A DNA stretch of 64,000 bases from Rhizobium herbae. Its GTDB lineage: Bacteria > Pseudomonadota > Alphaproteobacteria > Rhizobiales > Rhizobiaceae. Made by a program: the position numbers and the translations under genes. The DNA lies in assembly GCF_017873135.1 (NCBI RefSeq), contig NZ_JAGGJV010000005.1:310001-374000 (forward strand), given 5' to 3'. Within the stretch, counting starts at the first letter, position 1. Each line of letters opens with the position of its first letter. Positions 15,913 to 25,387 of the stretch are shown here, in pieces. Under the pieces are notes generated by a model that was given only the letters and a program-made list of their open reading frames with translations, did no database searches and had not been told where the DNA came from.

Positions 15913-18909
15913 ATGGCGACGATTGTAGGGAAGAACAAGACCGAAGAGACGCTGACCGGCACGAGTGGTGGCGATGTCATCATCGGCGGTGCGGGACATA
16001 ACTTCCTTTACGGCAAGGGCGGCGCCGATATTTTTACCCTTAGCGAACGTCCCAATAAAAGCGGCGAATACAGCGGCGACTCCATCATGGATTTTACAAG
16101 CGGCATCGACAAGATCGACGTCTCCGCTTTCGGTATTTCCAGTTTTGCTCAGTTAAAGCTTTTGATCGGCGACAATGCTGGTAACGGAGACGCCTCTTTC
16201 GTTGCATTTTATGGGGGAATTAAGCACGGCTTTACAGTGCAGGATATTGCATTCAAGAATCTGAAGGCGACAGACTTCATCTTTAGTGAGCCGGATGCTC
16301 CGATTCAGGCCGGAACCGCTTTCGAAGATGCGTTGTTTGGTGGCAGCGGCAACGATACGCTGAGCGGCAACGATGGCGATGACACGCTCTTCGGCGGCGA
16401 CGGAAACGACATCCTTGTCGGCGGATACAGCGAATCCACGACTGGTGACAGGCTGTATGGTCAGGGCGGTGCAGACGTCTTCCAGATGAGCGCTCGTACC
16501 GCGAAAAATCAACATTACATCATTGCTGATTTCGAAAACGGGGTCGACAAGATCGATGTCTCAGCCTTCGGCATATCAGGCTTTGAACAAATCAAACTGA
16601 TCCTGGAGGACACAGGCTCGACGGAAGTGGATTTCGAAGCCTCTCGGGGTGGGTACTGGAACGTAGTGCGCATCTTCAATGTTGAACTCGATATGCTTGA
16701 CGCGAAGGACTTCATCTTCAGCAAAAGTGGCCCGGTCACGGACAAGGGGACAACACAAAACGATTGGATTTTCGGCAGCGCCGACAACGACACGCTGGGT
16801 GGCTTCACCGGCGAGGACCGTATATTCGGCGGTGCCGGAAATGACGTTCTGGTCTTCGGCTTCAGTGATGAAGTTTACGGAGGAACGGGCGCCGACATTT
16901 TCAGGGGCCGGTCAGAGACGTCTGAGTTTTATGAGACTACATACATCATGGATTTCCAGGTCGGTGTGGACAAACTCGATCTGTCGGTCGCAGGCGTTAC
17001 CAGTCTTGATCAGGTAAAGCTTCTGTTCGGGCTTGGAGGTAACTCGACCTTCTTGTTCGGTTATGATCTGGTGCTGAACGATGTCGATACCACGAAATTC
17101 ACGGCGCGGGACTTCATCTTTGACAAGACTCTGAACAAAACCGTTATCGGGACAACGGGCAATGACTATCTGTTCGGCAGTGCTGTCGTTGACACGCTGA
17201 AGGGCGGTGCTGGTTCCGACCGTCTTTATGGTGGTGCCGGGAACGATATCCTGAGTGGCGGCGAAGGAAACGATCTCCTTTATGGTCAGGCAGGCGCCGA
17301 CATTTTCAAGCTGGATCAGAAGGTATCAGGTTATGATGTGATCGGCGATTTTCAGCTCGGTATCGACCGGATCGATCTTTCACGGTCGTCCGTCACCAGC
17401 TTCGAACAATTGCGTCATCTCCTGGAGGAGGACTTTCACGAAACCGGAACGGACATAGAAATCAAATCCGTGAACTATTATCAAAGCCTGCATCTGAACG
17501 GTATCGATCCGGATAAGCTCACAGCTGCGGATTTTATCTTCAGCAAGCAGGATCTGGCGACCCAGACAGCGACAGTCAACGATGGACAGTTGTTTGGTGG
17601 CAAGGGCGCCAACACGCTGATCGGAAGTGCGGGCGACGATGAGGTATTCGGTGGTGCGGGGAACGATGTCATTTCCGGTGGAACCGGCGATAATGTCTTG
17701 TATGGCGAGGCGGGCGCCGATACCTTCAAGGTAACCGTACGGATCGCTGGACAGCCCAGTGAGGACGTGATCGCTGATTTTCAAGTCGGCGTAGACAAGC
17801 TCGACGTTTCAGGTTTTGGTATAACCAGCTTCGATCAGATGAAGCTGGTGTTGAGCTCTTATACCGGAGGAGTGTATTTCTCGGCACATTACAGAGATGG
17901 CCATCACTCCGTCACGTTGAAAAATGTTGCGCTGGCAAAGCTGACGGCTGGCGATTTCATCTTCGCCAAGAATCCGACAGTTCTGAAGGGCAGCAGTTCT
18001 GACGATACGCTTTTTGGCGGTTCTTCGGCCGACAAGCTGACTGGCGGAGCCGGCTTCGACACACTGTTCGGCGGTGCCGGAAATGATACATTGTCCGGAG
18101 GAGCGGATGTAAACGAGCTCTATGGTCAAGGCGGGTCGGATATATTCAAGGTCGCATCATTCGCGGATTATGCTGCCGGTGCAAATGAAACGTTCGATAT
18201 CATAAAGGACTTCCAACTGGGCCTGGACCGCATAGACGTCTCGGCACTGGGAGTTTCGAGCTTCGACCAGTTCGAGTTGCTTTCCTGGACTTCGTCCAGT
18301 GGTGTATCCTTCTCAGTCAACGGGACCGCCAATGGTTTTGAGATCGAAGGATTGAAACGCGCGCAGTTGAGCGCTTCCGATTTCATCTTCAGCAATAAGA
18401 CTGCCGTCGTCGATAACGGTGATACCGGCCGGGATTATATGCTCGGGAGCAGGAGTGCGGACAAATTGTCCGGCGGCGGCGGTACCGACGTCTTGCTGGG
18501 CGGCGATGGCAACGACAAGCTCTATGGCGACGCCGGCGACGATTATCTGCATGGCGGCAACGGTGCCGACCAACTTGCGGGCGGTACCGGTGCGGATAGC
18601 TTTATTTACATGCACCTTTCCGAATCAGGTGGCTCTTCCGCCACCCGCGACACCATCCTCGATTTCTCAGGCACCGCCGGCGACCGTATTGATCTCCGGA
18701 CCATCGACGCCAGCACCAAGACCGCCGGCGACCAGGCCTTCTCCTTCCTCGGCACCGCCGCCTTCACCGGCAAGGCAGGCGAACTGCGTTACGACAAGAC
18801 ATCCTCCAACACCTACATCTACGCCGATATCAACGGCGACGAGAAAGCCGATTTCTCCATCCGTCTCGATGATGCGGTGACGCTGTCGAAGGGCTATTTC
18901 GTTTTGTAA
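15913..18909 (+). CDS. Second large RTX-type calcium-binding protein, M10-type C-terminus
   Basis: A 998-residue paralogue of the preceding RTX protein. It starts MATIVGKNKTEETLTGTSGG and has about six diverged modules, each with RTX nonapeptides (GGDGNDILVGG, GGAGNDVISGG) and an IxDFQxGVDKxDVSxxGxxSF motif. It ends with the same C-terminal domain (LDFSGTAGDRIDLRTIDAST to KGYFVL). There is no signal peptide or protease motif; export by a type I system is inferred. The modules differ from each other much more than in the first gene, while the last ~80 codons are nearly identical to it, which suggests gene conversion or a conserved signal. ATG at 15883 is an alternative start. Confidence 0.85.
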   Translation: MATIVGKNKTEETLTGTSGGDVIIGGAGHNFLYGKGGADIFTLSERPNKSGEYSGDSIMDFTSGIDKIDVSAFGISSFAQLKLLIGDNAGNGDASFVAFYGGIKHGFTVQDIAFKNLKATDFIFSEPDAPIQAGTAFEDALFGGSGNDTLSGNDGDDTLFGGDGNDILVGGYSESTTGDRLYGQGGADVFQMSARTAKNQHYIIADFENGVDKIDVSAFGISGFEQIKLILEDTGSTEVDFEASRGGYWNVVRIFNVELDMLDAKDFIFSKSGPVTDKGTTQNDWIFGSADNDTLGGFTGEDRIFGGAGNDVLVFGFSDEVYGGTGADIFRGRSETSEFYETTYIMDFQVGVDKLDLSVAGVTSLDQVKLLFGLGGNSTFLFGYDLVLNDVDTTKFTARDFIFDKTLNKTVIGTTGNDYLFGSAVVDTLKGGAGSDRLYGGAGNDILSGGEGNDLLYGQAGADIFKLDQKVSGYDVIGDFQLGIDRIDLSRSSVTSFEQLRHLLEEDFHETGTDIEIKSVNYYQSLHLNGIDPDKLTAADFIFSKQDLATQTATVNDGQLFGGKGANTLIGSAGDDEVFGGAGNDVISGGTGDNVLYGEAGADTFKVTVRIAGQPSEDVIADFQVGVDKLDVSGFGITSFDQMKLVLSSYTGGVYFSAHYRDGHHSVTLKNVALAKLTAGDFIFAKNPTVLKGSSSDDTLFGGSSADKLTGGAGFDTLFGGAGNDTLSGGADVNELYGQGGSDIFKVASFADYAAGANETFDIIKDFQLGLDRIDVSALGVSSFDQFELLSWTSSSGVSFSVNGTANGFEIEGLKRAQLSASDFIFSNKTAVVDNGDTGRDYMLGSRSADKLSGGGGTDVLLGGDGNDKLYGDAGDDYLHGGNGADQLAGGTGADSFIYMHLSESGGSSATRDTILDFSGTAGDRIDLRTIDASTKTAGDQAFSFLGTAAFTGKAGELRYDKTSSNTYIYADINGDEKADFSIRLDDAVTLSKGYFVL

Positions 18910-18957
18910 CGGACGTATCTCGCGTTTTGCGGGATTGCAGAATTGATCGGGTAAACA

Positions 18958-18988
18958 AAAACGGCGGCTCCATCGGGCCCGCCGTTTT
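18958..18988. terminator. Intrinsic terminator between the RTX gene and the convergent ATPase gene
   Basis: AAAACGGCGG and CCGCCGTTTT form a perfect 10-bp stem across an 11-base loop. It lies between two convergent genes and can serve both strands, given the A and T runs on either side. Confidence 0.75.
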
Positions 18989-19010
18989 CCGTTTCGCAAA
19001 CCCAGCCGCT

Positions 19011-20564
19011 TTACCGTCTCAAACTTCCCAATATCCCGCGCACCAAAGCTCTTCCGAGCGAGGAGGCGACCGTGCGGGCGACGGATTTCATCGCGGCTTC
19101 GGCGACGGTCTCGCGCTGGTAGCCGGAGCGGGGTTTCGGCTTGGGCTCGGCCGGCGCCGCATCGTCGCCGAAACCGGGCAGGGTCCAGCGGCTGCCGCCG
19201 GGGGCGGCGGGCGGCGGGGCGTCGGCGGTTTCGCGGCTTTCCTCGGCCTGCTGCGTCGATTTCGCGGCACGCTTGGCGAGCAGCTCATAGGCCGATTCCC
19301 GGTCGAAATCCTCGTCATAAAGGCCGGCGACCGGGCTGATCTTCATGACGTTGGCACGTTCCGCCTCCGTCAGTGGGCCGGCGCGCGAAGACGGCGGGCG
19401 GATCAGCGTGCGCTCGACCATCGAGGGCGAGCCCTTGCCTTCGAGCGTCGAGACCAGCGCTTCGCCGGTGCCCAGATTGGTGATGACCGTGGCGCAGTCG
19501 AAATCCGGGTTGGGGCGGAAGGTATCGGCCGCCGTCTTCACGGCCTTCTGCTCGCGCGGCGTATAGGCGCGCAGCGCATGCTGGACGCGGTTGCCGAGCT
19601 GGGCCAGCACCGTTTCCGGCACGTCGAGCGGGTTCTGCGTGACGAAATAGACGCCGACGCCCTTGGAACGGATCAGCCGGACGACCTGTTCGATGCGCTC
19701 CAGCAGCACCTTCGGCGCGTCGTTGAAGAGCAGGTGCGCCTCGTCGAAAAAGAACACCAGCTTCGGCTTGTCGGGGTCGCCGACCTCGGGCAGTTCCTCG
19801 AACAGCTCCGACATCAGCCAGAGCAGGAAGGTGCCGTAGAGGCGCGGGTTCATCATCAGCTTGTCGGCGGCCAAAACCGAGATCGCGCCGCGGCCGTCGC
19901 GGGTGGTGCGCATGATGTCGGAAACCTTCAGCGCCGGCTCGCCGAAGAAGTGTGCGGCGCCCTGCTGCTCGAGAATCAGCAGTTCGCGCTGGATCGAGCC
20001 GACGGAGGATTTCGAGATAAAGCCGTATTTGTTGGAAAGCTCGGTGGCGTTCTCGCCCATATAGTTAAGCATCGCCTGGAAATCCTTGAGATCCAGCAGC
20101 GGCAGCCCGCCTTCGTCGGCGATCTTGAAGGCGATGTTGATGACGCCTTCCTGCGCGTCGGTGGCGCTCATCAGGCGGGAGAGCAGCAGCGGCCCCATCT
20201 CCGTCATGGTGGTGCGCACGCGGTGGCCTTTTTCACCGTAGAGATCCCAGAAGATCACCGGGAATTCCTGGAAGGCGAAATCGGTGAAGCCGATCTGTTC
20301 GGCCCGCTTCCTCACCCAGTCTTTTTCCTCGCCGATAGCGCCGATGCCGGACAGGTCGCCCTTCACGTCGGCGCAGAAGACGGGCACGCCGGCATTGGAA
20401 AAGCTTTCCGCCATGATCTGCAGCGTCACGGTTTTGCCGGTACCGGTGGCGCCGGTGACGAGGCCGTGGCGGTTGCCGAATTTGAAATCCAGATATTCGC
20501 CCTTGTTGATCGTGTCGTCCGGTTTCCGGCTGGTGCCGATATAGAGCTTCCCGTCCTCAAGCAT
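19011..20564 (-). CDS. DUF853 family HerA-like ATPase (YjgR-like)
   Basis: A 517-residue cytoplasmic P-loop ATPase. The Walker A motif GATGTGKTVTLQ lies near residue 35 after KFGNRHGLV, and the Walker B region is LVFFFDEAHLLF. Its whole length fits the DUF853/YjgR family, distant relatives of the HerA/FtsK translocases. The C-terminal ~100 residues are Pro-, Ala- and Arg-rich. The cellular role is not established; DNA or protein translocation is only suggested by the fold. I chose the ATG at 20564 (MLEDGKLYIGTSRKPDD); the ATG at 20609 would add 15 residues. Confidence 0.85.
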   Translation of the reverse strand: MLEDGKLYIGTSRKPDDTINKGEYLDFKFGNRHGLVTGATGTGKTVTLQIMAESFSNAGVPVFCADVKGDLSGIGAIGEEKDWVRKRAEQIGFTDFAFQEFPVIFWDLYGEKGHRVRTTMTEMGPLLLSRLMSATDAQEGVINIAFKIADEGGLPLLDLKDFQAMLNYMGENATELSNKYGFISKSSVGSIQRELLILEQQGAAHFFGEPALKVSDIMRTTRDGRGAISVLAADKLMMNPRLYGTFLLWLMSELFEELPEVGDPDKPKLVFFFDEAHLLFNDAPKVLLERIEQVVRLIRSKGVGVYFVTQNPLDVPETVLAQLGNRVQHALRAYTPREQKAVKTAADTFRPNPDFDCATVITNLGTGEALVSTLEGKGSPSMVERTLIRPPSSRAGPLTEAERANVMKISPVAGLYDEDFDRESAYELLAKRAAKSTQQAEESRETADAPPPAAPGGSRWTLPGFGDDAAPAEPKPKPRSGYQRETVAEAAMKSVARTVASSLGRALVRGILGSLRR

Positions 20565-20857
20565 GTGGGCCTTGTCTCCGTTTTGCCAATGAAAGCCTGT
20601 GGTTCGCATGGAGTGCGCCAGCCTTCAGCACATTGTTTTCCCATGCCTGTTATAGGAGGAGTGCCTGCAACCGGCAACAGGAGGATTGCCGGCGAAAAGG
20701 GCCTTGCCACGTGCCGGATGGCCGCATTGTAATTGCCACCAAGGCATGAAACGATGTTCCGGCTCGCACTGCGGATAGCCGATCCGAACGGCGCTTGAGT
20801 TTCAATCCGAGATAATTTACCTTGACGTCAACGTCAAATAAACGAGGAGAATCACCC

Positions 20858-21253
20858 ATGAACGAACTGATCACCCGCGTTGCGGAAAATGTCGGCATCG
20901 ACCCGGCAACGGCTGAAAAGGCCATCGGCATGATGCTCGGCTTCCTGCAGCGCGAAGCCGCCGACGGCCCGGTTGCCAAGATGATCGAAGCCATTCCCGG
21001 TGCATCGGAAATGGTCGCAAAATTCAACGGCGAAGGCTCCGGCGGCGGTGGCCTGCTCGGCGGGCTGTTGAGCGCGGTCGGTGCCGGCGGCGGCGTCATG
21101 GCGCTCGGCCAGCAGTTGATGTCGGAAGGCCTCGGCATGGGCGAGATCACCTCGCTCGCCAAGGAAACCATCGGTTACGCCAAGGAAAAAGCCGGTGCCG
21201 ACGTCGTCGACGAAGTCGTCGCTTCTGTTCCGGGCCTCAGCCAGTTCGTCTGA
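20858..21253 (+). CDS. DUF2780-like hypothetical protein
   Basis: A 131-residue soluble-looking protein. The start (NELITRVAENVGIDPATAEKAIGMMLGFLQ) and a glycine-rich middle (GSGGGGLLGGLLSAVGAGGG) match the pattern of the DUF2780/VcgC-VcgE family of unknown function. A strong ribosome site (CGAGGAGAATC) precedes the ATG. It stands alone, divergent from the DUF853 ATPase. Just upstream are overlapping TTGACGTCAACGTCAA-type repeats at 20820-20837, which may be a regulator site. Confidence 0.7.
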   Translation: MNELITRVAENVGIDPATAEKAIGMMLGFLQREAADGPVAKMIEAIPGASEMVAKFNGEGSGGGGLLGGLLSAVGAGGGVMALGQQLMSEGLGMGEITSLAKETIGYAKEKAGADVVDEVVASVPGLSQFV

Positions 21254-21284
21254 TCCGGCCCACTGATCAGATCGCGGAGGCTTA

Positions 21285-21435
21285 TCCCCCCCTCTGTCAC
21301 TGCGTGACATCTCCCCCCCCCTCAAGGGGGAGATCATCCATTTCCCTTGTCGCTAGAGAGTAAGGGATGCACAAAGCTGGCGGCCAATCTCCCCCCTTGA
21401 GGGGGAGATGTCGGCGTCGCCGACAGAGGGGGGGA
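21285..21435. repeat. Palindromic intergenic repeat element
   Basis: Two arms, 21285-21334 and 21387-21435, are inverted copies of each other: C-rich run, CTCTGTC, a small hairpin, GACATCTCCCCC, TCAAGGGGGAGAT. The small hairpins differ but both stay paired (GTCAC-TGC-GTGAC versus GTCGGC-GTC-GCCGAC), a compensatory change that suggests the structure matters. It looks like the dispersed palindromic repeats seen between genes in rhizobial genomes, and it fills the gap between convergent genes. Confidence 0.75.
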
Positions 21436-21458
21436 ACCACAATCTCGAAACTATCTCC

Positions 21459-22616
21459 TCACACCTTCCTGGCTGATGCGAACACCGCCGTAAACACGAC
21501 AAGTGCCAGCCCGACGCCGATCGGGGCTGCCGACGGACCGAGAAGGTCCATGATCGATCCCGTCGCGCCCGAGCCAAGGCCGCTGCCCACCGCATAGGCG
21601 AGCGAAAACGCGGCACTGCCCGCGACCAGCATTCCGCCGCGATACTGTTCCCCAAGCATGGTCAGCGCGCAGGTGTAGAGCGAGAAGCTCGCTGCCCCCA
21701 GAAGCGCGAAATCGGCAAGGATGGCAATCGGCGAGGTCAGGAACGGAATGACGAGGAAGGCGATGGCGCCGATCCCGGCCATCGCGATCGCCACGCGCCG
21801 GCGCGGCAGCCGGTCGAGCAACACGCCGATGAAGGGCTGGGCCAATGCCGTCGGCAGCGCCAGCACCGTGACGCTCAGCGCTGCGAACGCCTGCGAATGC
21901 CCCATCTTGACGAAATAGACCGGCATCACCGAGATCGCGGCGATATCCGAGAAGCCGAAGGCAAGCACCATGGCGACGAGCAGCGGCGCCTTGCCGAAGA
22001 AGACGAAGACATCCCGCGTCGAGGACGCCTCGGGCGTGGTGCGGGTCGATAGCGTCAGCACGGCGGTGGCAAAGGCGACGAGCGCCACGTAGACGGCGGT
22101 GAGCGCGAAGCCGAAGCCGCTTTCAGTGCCCATCAGCGGAATGACCAGTGGTCCGGCGGCAAAACCGCCGCAAACACCGGCGCCGTAAAGCCCCGAGACA
22201 CGGCCACGCAGCCGGTCGGGACAGGCGGCATTCATCCAGGCTTCGCCCAGCATGAAGATGAGGCTGGCAAAGAAGCCGAGCAGGAAACGGGCGAGGAACC
22301 ACACCGGCAGCGAGGACGTCGCGGCGAACGTCGCCAGGCACAGCGAGCAGCCGACGAGGCTGACGATGATCAGCCGGTCGGTGCGCAGACGCGCCGTCAA
22401 CTGGCCGAGCAGAAGCGTCGAGGCGGCAAGGCCGAAGGCGAAGCCGACCGCGTTGAAGCCGATCATCGCCGGCGTCACGCCGCGGCTTTCGAGCGTCAGC
22501 GAAATCAGCGGATAGGTGATGCCCTGCGCCACCGAAAAGGCGGAAGCACCGAGAATGACGGCGACGATCGCAGCCCAGTCGGGCATGAAGTCGGCGGTTG
22601 CGTGTGGTGAATGCAT
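21459..22616 (-). CDS. MFS transporter, YcaD-like
   Basis: A 385-residue inner-membrane protein with about 12 hydrophobic helices. Loop 2-3 carries the MFS signature variant LLGQLTARLRTDRLI, and the second half has GVLLDRLPRRRV. The overall pattern (YPLISLTLESRGVTPAMIGF) fits the YcaD/UMF1-like drug or metabolite exporters. The substrate is unknown. The ATG follows GAGGGTCTC. It stands alone, convergent with the DUF2780-like gene across the repeat element. Confidence 0.85.
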   Translation of the reverse strand: MHSPHATADFMPDWAAIVAVILGASAFSVAQGITYPLISLTLESRGVTPAMIGFNAVGFAFGLAASTLLLGQLTARLRTDRLIIVSLVGCSLCLATFAATSSLPVWFLARFLLGFFASLIFMLGEAWMNAACPDRLRGRVSGLYGAGVCGGFAAGPLVIPLMGTESGFGFALTAVYVALVAFATAVLTLSTRTTPEASSTRDVFVFFGKAPLLVAMVLAFGFSDIAAISVMPVYFVKMGHSQAFAALSVTVLALPTALAQPFIGVLLDRLPRRRVAIAMAGIGAIAFLVIPFLTSPIAILADFALLGAASFSLYTCALTMLGEQYRGGMLVAGSAAFSLAYAVGSGLGSGATGSIMDLLGPSAAPIGVGLALVVFTAVFASARKV

Positions 22617-22864
22617 GAGACCCTCGCGGCCTCATATGCGGCCCGAGCCTCTCTTAGCTGAACATTCGGCATCTTGAAATGCCGTGACGGCTTATTATCA
22701 TGAAGCTCAAGGTTCGCCATTTATACTTCCGCACTGTCTGCACTCACCCAAAAATAGTTTTGGTCGCCAAGTGAATCGCCAAGACATTTTGTTGCTGCCG
22801 GTTAAGCTGCGGCACGGCTCGCATTTGGGCCCATTCTTTTCATCCAATGATCGGGAATTGCACG

Positions 22865-24550
22865 ATGACGTCCAGTATCTTCAACACGGATTCAGTCGGC
22901 ACAGGGTTTCGGGCTTCGCTGGCGAGTGGCGAGATCGCCTTCGTCGGCGCCGGCGTCATGGTCGGATCGACCGACGGCACGGCGATCAACGGCGCTGGCG
23001 ATGGCATCAACGTCAATGTCCGGGGCTCGGTCATCGGCCAGGCCTCCGCGATTTCCTTCGGGACGGCAACGAACCACGGCAACAATCTCTTTGTCGGCGA
23101 GGACGGCTATGTCGGCGGCTTCGCCACCGGCATTTCCATGCTGAGCTACGGTGGCAGCATCGACAACCGTGGCTCGATCTGGAGTGCCGGCACCGGCATC
23201 GAAATCCGCGCCAAGTCGCCGGCCGGTGTTTTCAGTACGACCGAGATCAGCAACAACGGCATCATCGAGGGTAATACCGCCGTCGCCAACAAAAGCACGG
23301 ACGCTCTCTACCTCGTCAATATGGGTACGATCGAGGGGGCGACCTACGCCTTCTCCTCGCAAAGCGGCGCTGCCGATACCATCATCAACGATGGAACGAT
23401 ATTGGGCGATATTTCGCTCGGCAAGGGCAGCGACCGCTATGACGGGTCGCTCGGCGTCCTGGACGGAACGGTGTTCGGCGGCGACGGCCAGGATTTCCTG
23501 ATCGGCGGCAAGGGCGACGAGAGCTTTATCGGCGGTGCCGATGCCGACGACATCGATGGCGGTGCCGGCAATGATGACATCGCCGGCGACGGCGGCACGG
23601 ACCGGCTGACCGGCGGTGCCGGCGATGACGAGATTTATGGCGGCAGCGGTTCCGACACACTCGACGGCGGTATCGGGGCGGACTTTCTCAGCGGCGGTAC
23701 CGGCAGCGATCTTTATCTGGTCGATAACGTCAATGACGTCGTTATCGAGGCAACGGGCGGCGGCAGCGACGTCGTCTTCGCGCTGGTGAGCTTTGCGCTG
23801 GAGGCCAACCAGTACGTCGAGCAGATGGTTTTTGCCGATCTGTCGAACTCCGGCGAGGCGGTGACGCTGACCGGCAACACTCTCAGGCAGTCGATCATCG
23901 GCGGCGCCGGCGACGACAGGCTCGATGGCGGCGGTGGCACGGACCGGCTGACCGGGCTCATCGGTAACGACACCTATATCGTCGACGGCAGCGACACGAT
24001 CGTCGAGGCCGCTGGCGAAGGCATCGATCTGGTGAAATCCACCCGCGCGTATACGCTTGTCGCCAATGTCGAGAACCTGACGCTGACGGGAGCGCTGGAT
24101 ATCAATGGCACGGGCAATATCCTCAACAATGTCATCACAGGCAACGACGGCAAGAACACCCTGTCCGGCAAGGACGGCGACGACATGCTGAGCGGCGGCC
24201 TCGGTCTGGACAAGCTTGTGGGCGGCGCGGGCAGGGACAGCTTCCTGTTCAAGACGGCCCTGGCCGACAGCAATATCGATAGGATCATGGATTTCAATAT
24301 TGCCGACGATACGATCAGGCTGGAGAACGGCATTTTTACGGTTTTGACCCATACAGGCGCGCTTGCCGCCTCCGCCTTTGCCATCAACCTGACCGGCGCC
24401 GCCGGCGACGCAAGCGACCGGATCATCTACGAAAAGGATACGGGCAAGCTGTTCTATGATGCGGATGGAAGCGGCTCTGCCTCCGGCATCCAGTTTGCGT
24501 TGCTGTCGAAGAACCTGGCGTTGACCGCGGCCGACTTCATCATCGTCTGA
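22865..24550 (+). CDS. RTX calcium-binding protein, third in the window
   Basis: A 561-residue protein without a signal peptide. The first ~200 residues form a repetitive beta-rich region (INGAGDGINVNVRGSVIG, SNNGIIEGNTAVANKS). They are followed by RTX nonapeptides (GGADADDIDGGAGNDDIAGD and similar) and YLVDNVNDVVIEATGGGSDV-type beta-roll linkers. A C-terminal segment (NTLSGKDGDDMLSGG to TAADFIIV) is typical of type I secreted rhizobial proteins. It is of a different subtype from the two RTX genes at 13-19 kb and lacks the M10-type tail. The function is probably surface-associated; no enzymatic motif was seen. The ATG at 22847 is an alternative start. Confidence 0.82.
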   Translation: MTSSIFNTDSVGTGFRASLASGEIAFVGAGVMVGSTDGTAINGAGDGINVNVRGSVIGQASAISFGTATNHGNNLFVGEDGYVGGFATGISMLSYGGSIDNRGSIWSAGTGIEIRAKSPAGVFSTTEISNNGIIEGNTAVANKSTDALYLVNMGTIEGATYAFSSQSGAADTIINDGTILGDISLGKGSDRYDGSLGVLDGTVFGGDGQDFLIGGKGDESFIGGADADDIDGGAGNDDIAGDGGTDRLTGGAGDDEIYGGSGSDTLDGGIGADFLSGGTGSDLYLVDNVNDVVIEATGGGSDVVFALVSFALEANQYVEQMVFADLSNSGEAVTLTGNTLRQSIIGGAGDDRLDGGGGTDRLTGLIGNDTYIVDGSDTIVEAAGEGIDLVKSTRAYTLVANVENLTLTGALDINGTGNILNNVITGNDGKNTLSGKDGDDMLSGGLGLDKLVGGAGRDSFLFKTALADSNIDRIMDFNIADDTIRLENGIFTVLTHTGALAASAFAINLTGAAGDASDRIIYEKDTGKLFYDADGSGSASGIQFALLSKNLALTAADFIIV

Positions 24551-24610
24551 GGACCGCGAACGTCCACAAAAACAGCCGCTGCTCTCTCCCGCTCCTTGCG
24601 CCGTTCAGGC

Positions 24611-24638
24611 AGACGCGCGGGCGAAAACCCGCGCGTCT
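24611..24638. terminator. Strong hairpin between convergent RTX and carbonic anhydrase genes
   Basis: AGACGCGCGGG / CCCGCGCGTCT is a perfect 11-bp stem with a 6-base loop. It has no good T run on either side, so it may be a structural or weak bidirectional terminator. Confidence 0.5.
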
Positions 24639-24646
24639 TACCGGCA

Positions 24647-25387
24647 TTATACGTTGTCGAAGAACTCCACCGCGCCGGTGTCGAGATGGTAGTAGGCGCC
24701 GACGATCTTGATGCGGCCCTCGGCGAGGGGCTTCAGCAGCAGCGGGTCGCTTTCCTCGCGCAGGGTCCGCACGACGCGGCGCACGTTCTGTTTCACGGCA
24801 TTCTCGACTGCGTCGCCGGCTTGGCCGCGTGCTTCCAGAACCGCCGGGATGATCGGCTCGATCATGTTGTCGATCTGGCCTGGAAAGCGGGCGTTCGTCT
24901 CGACCACCGCCATGGCGGCCTTCACGGCGCCGCAGCTTTCATGGCCCATGATGACGACAAGCGGCACGCCAAGCTCCGCCACCGCATATTCGATCGACCC
25001 CATCGCGACGGTATCGACGGTATTGCCGGCGTTGCGGACGATGAACAGTTCGCCCAGTCCGCGCCCGAACAGAAGTTCCGGCGGCACACGGCTGTCCGAG
25101 CAGGAGACGTAGGCGCAGAACGGTGCCTGGCCCTTTGCCAGTTCAAGACGGCGTGCCTCGCTGCGGTCGGGCAGGACGATCTCGTCGCGCAGGAAGGCCT
25201 CGTTGCCGCGCTTGAGAAGCTCAAGCGCCTCGTCGGGCGTCAGCGCCGACTTGCCGTCCTTGACAGGCGCCGGAGCAAGGGCGGCGGCGTATTGTGTGGT
25301 GGCTTGCGCGTGCGCTGCGGCGGGCAACGCGGCAACGGCGGAGGCGGCGGTCGCGGTCAAAAACAGACGGCGGGATACGGTACACAT
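24647..25387 (-). CDS. Beta-class carbonic anhydrase, Tat-exported
   Basis: A 246-residue enzyme that interconverts carbon dioxide and bicarbonate. The start MCTVSRRLFLTATAASAVAA is a twin-arginine signal ending at AAHAQA, so the enzyme is periplasmic. The zinc site is complete: CSDSRVPPE, and HESCGAVKAA for the second Cys and the His. Most beta enzymes are cytoplasmic; exported forms are a minority. The ATG is preceded by GGAGAGCATTGTTC. It stands alone, with a 301-base gene-free stretch upstream. Confidence 0.92.
   Translation of the reverse strand: MCTVSRRLFLTATAASAVAALPAAAHAQATTQYAAALAPAPVKDGKSALTPDEALELLKRGNEAFLRDEIVLPDRSEARRLELAKGQAPFCAYVSCSDSRVPPELLFGRGLGELFIVRNAGNTVDTVAMGSIEYAVAELGVPLVVIMGHESCGAVKAAMAVVETNARFPGQIDNMIEPIIPAVLEARGQAGDAVENAVKQNVRRVVRTLREESDPLLLKPLAEGRIKIVGAYYHLDTGAVEFFDNV

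Noticed and set aside
18927-20732. A 601-codon plus-strand frame across the DUF853 ATPase gene
   Set aside because: The complementary strand encodes a clear Walker A ATPase; this frame is its shadow.
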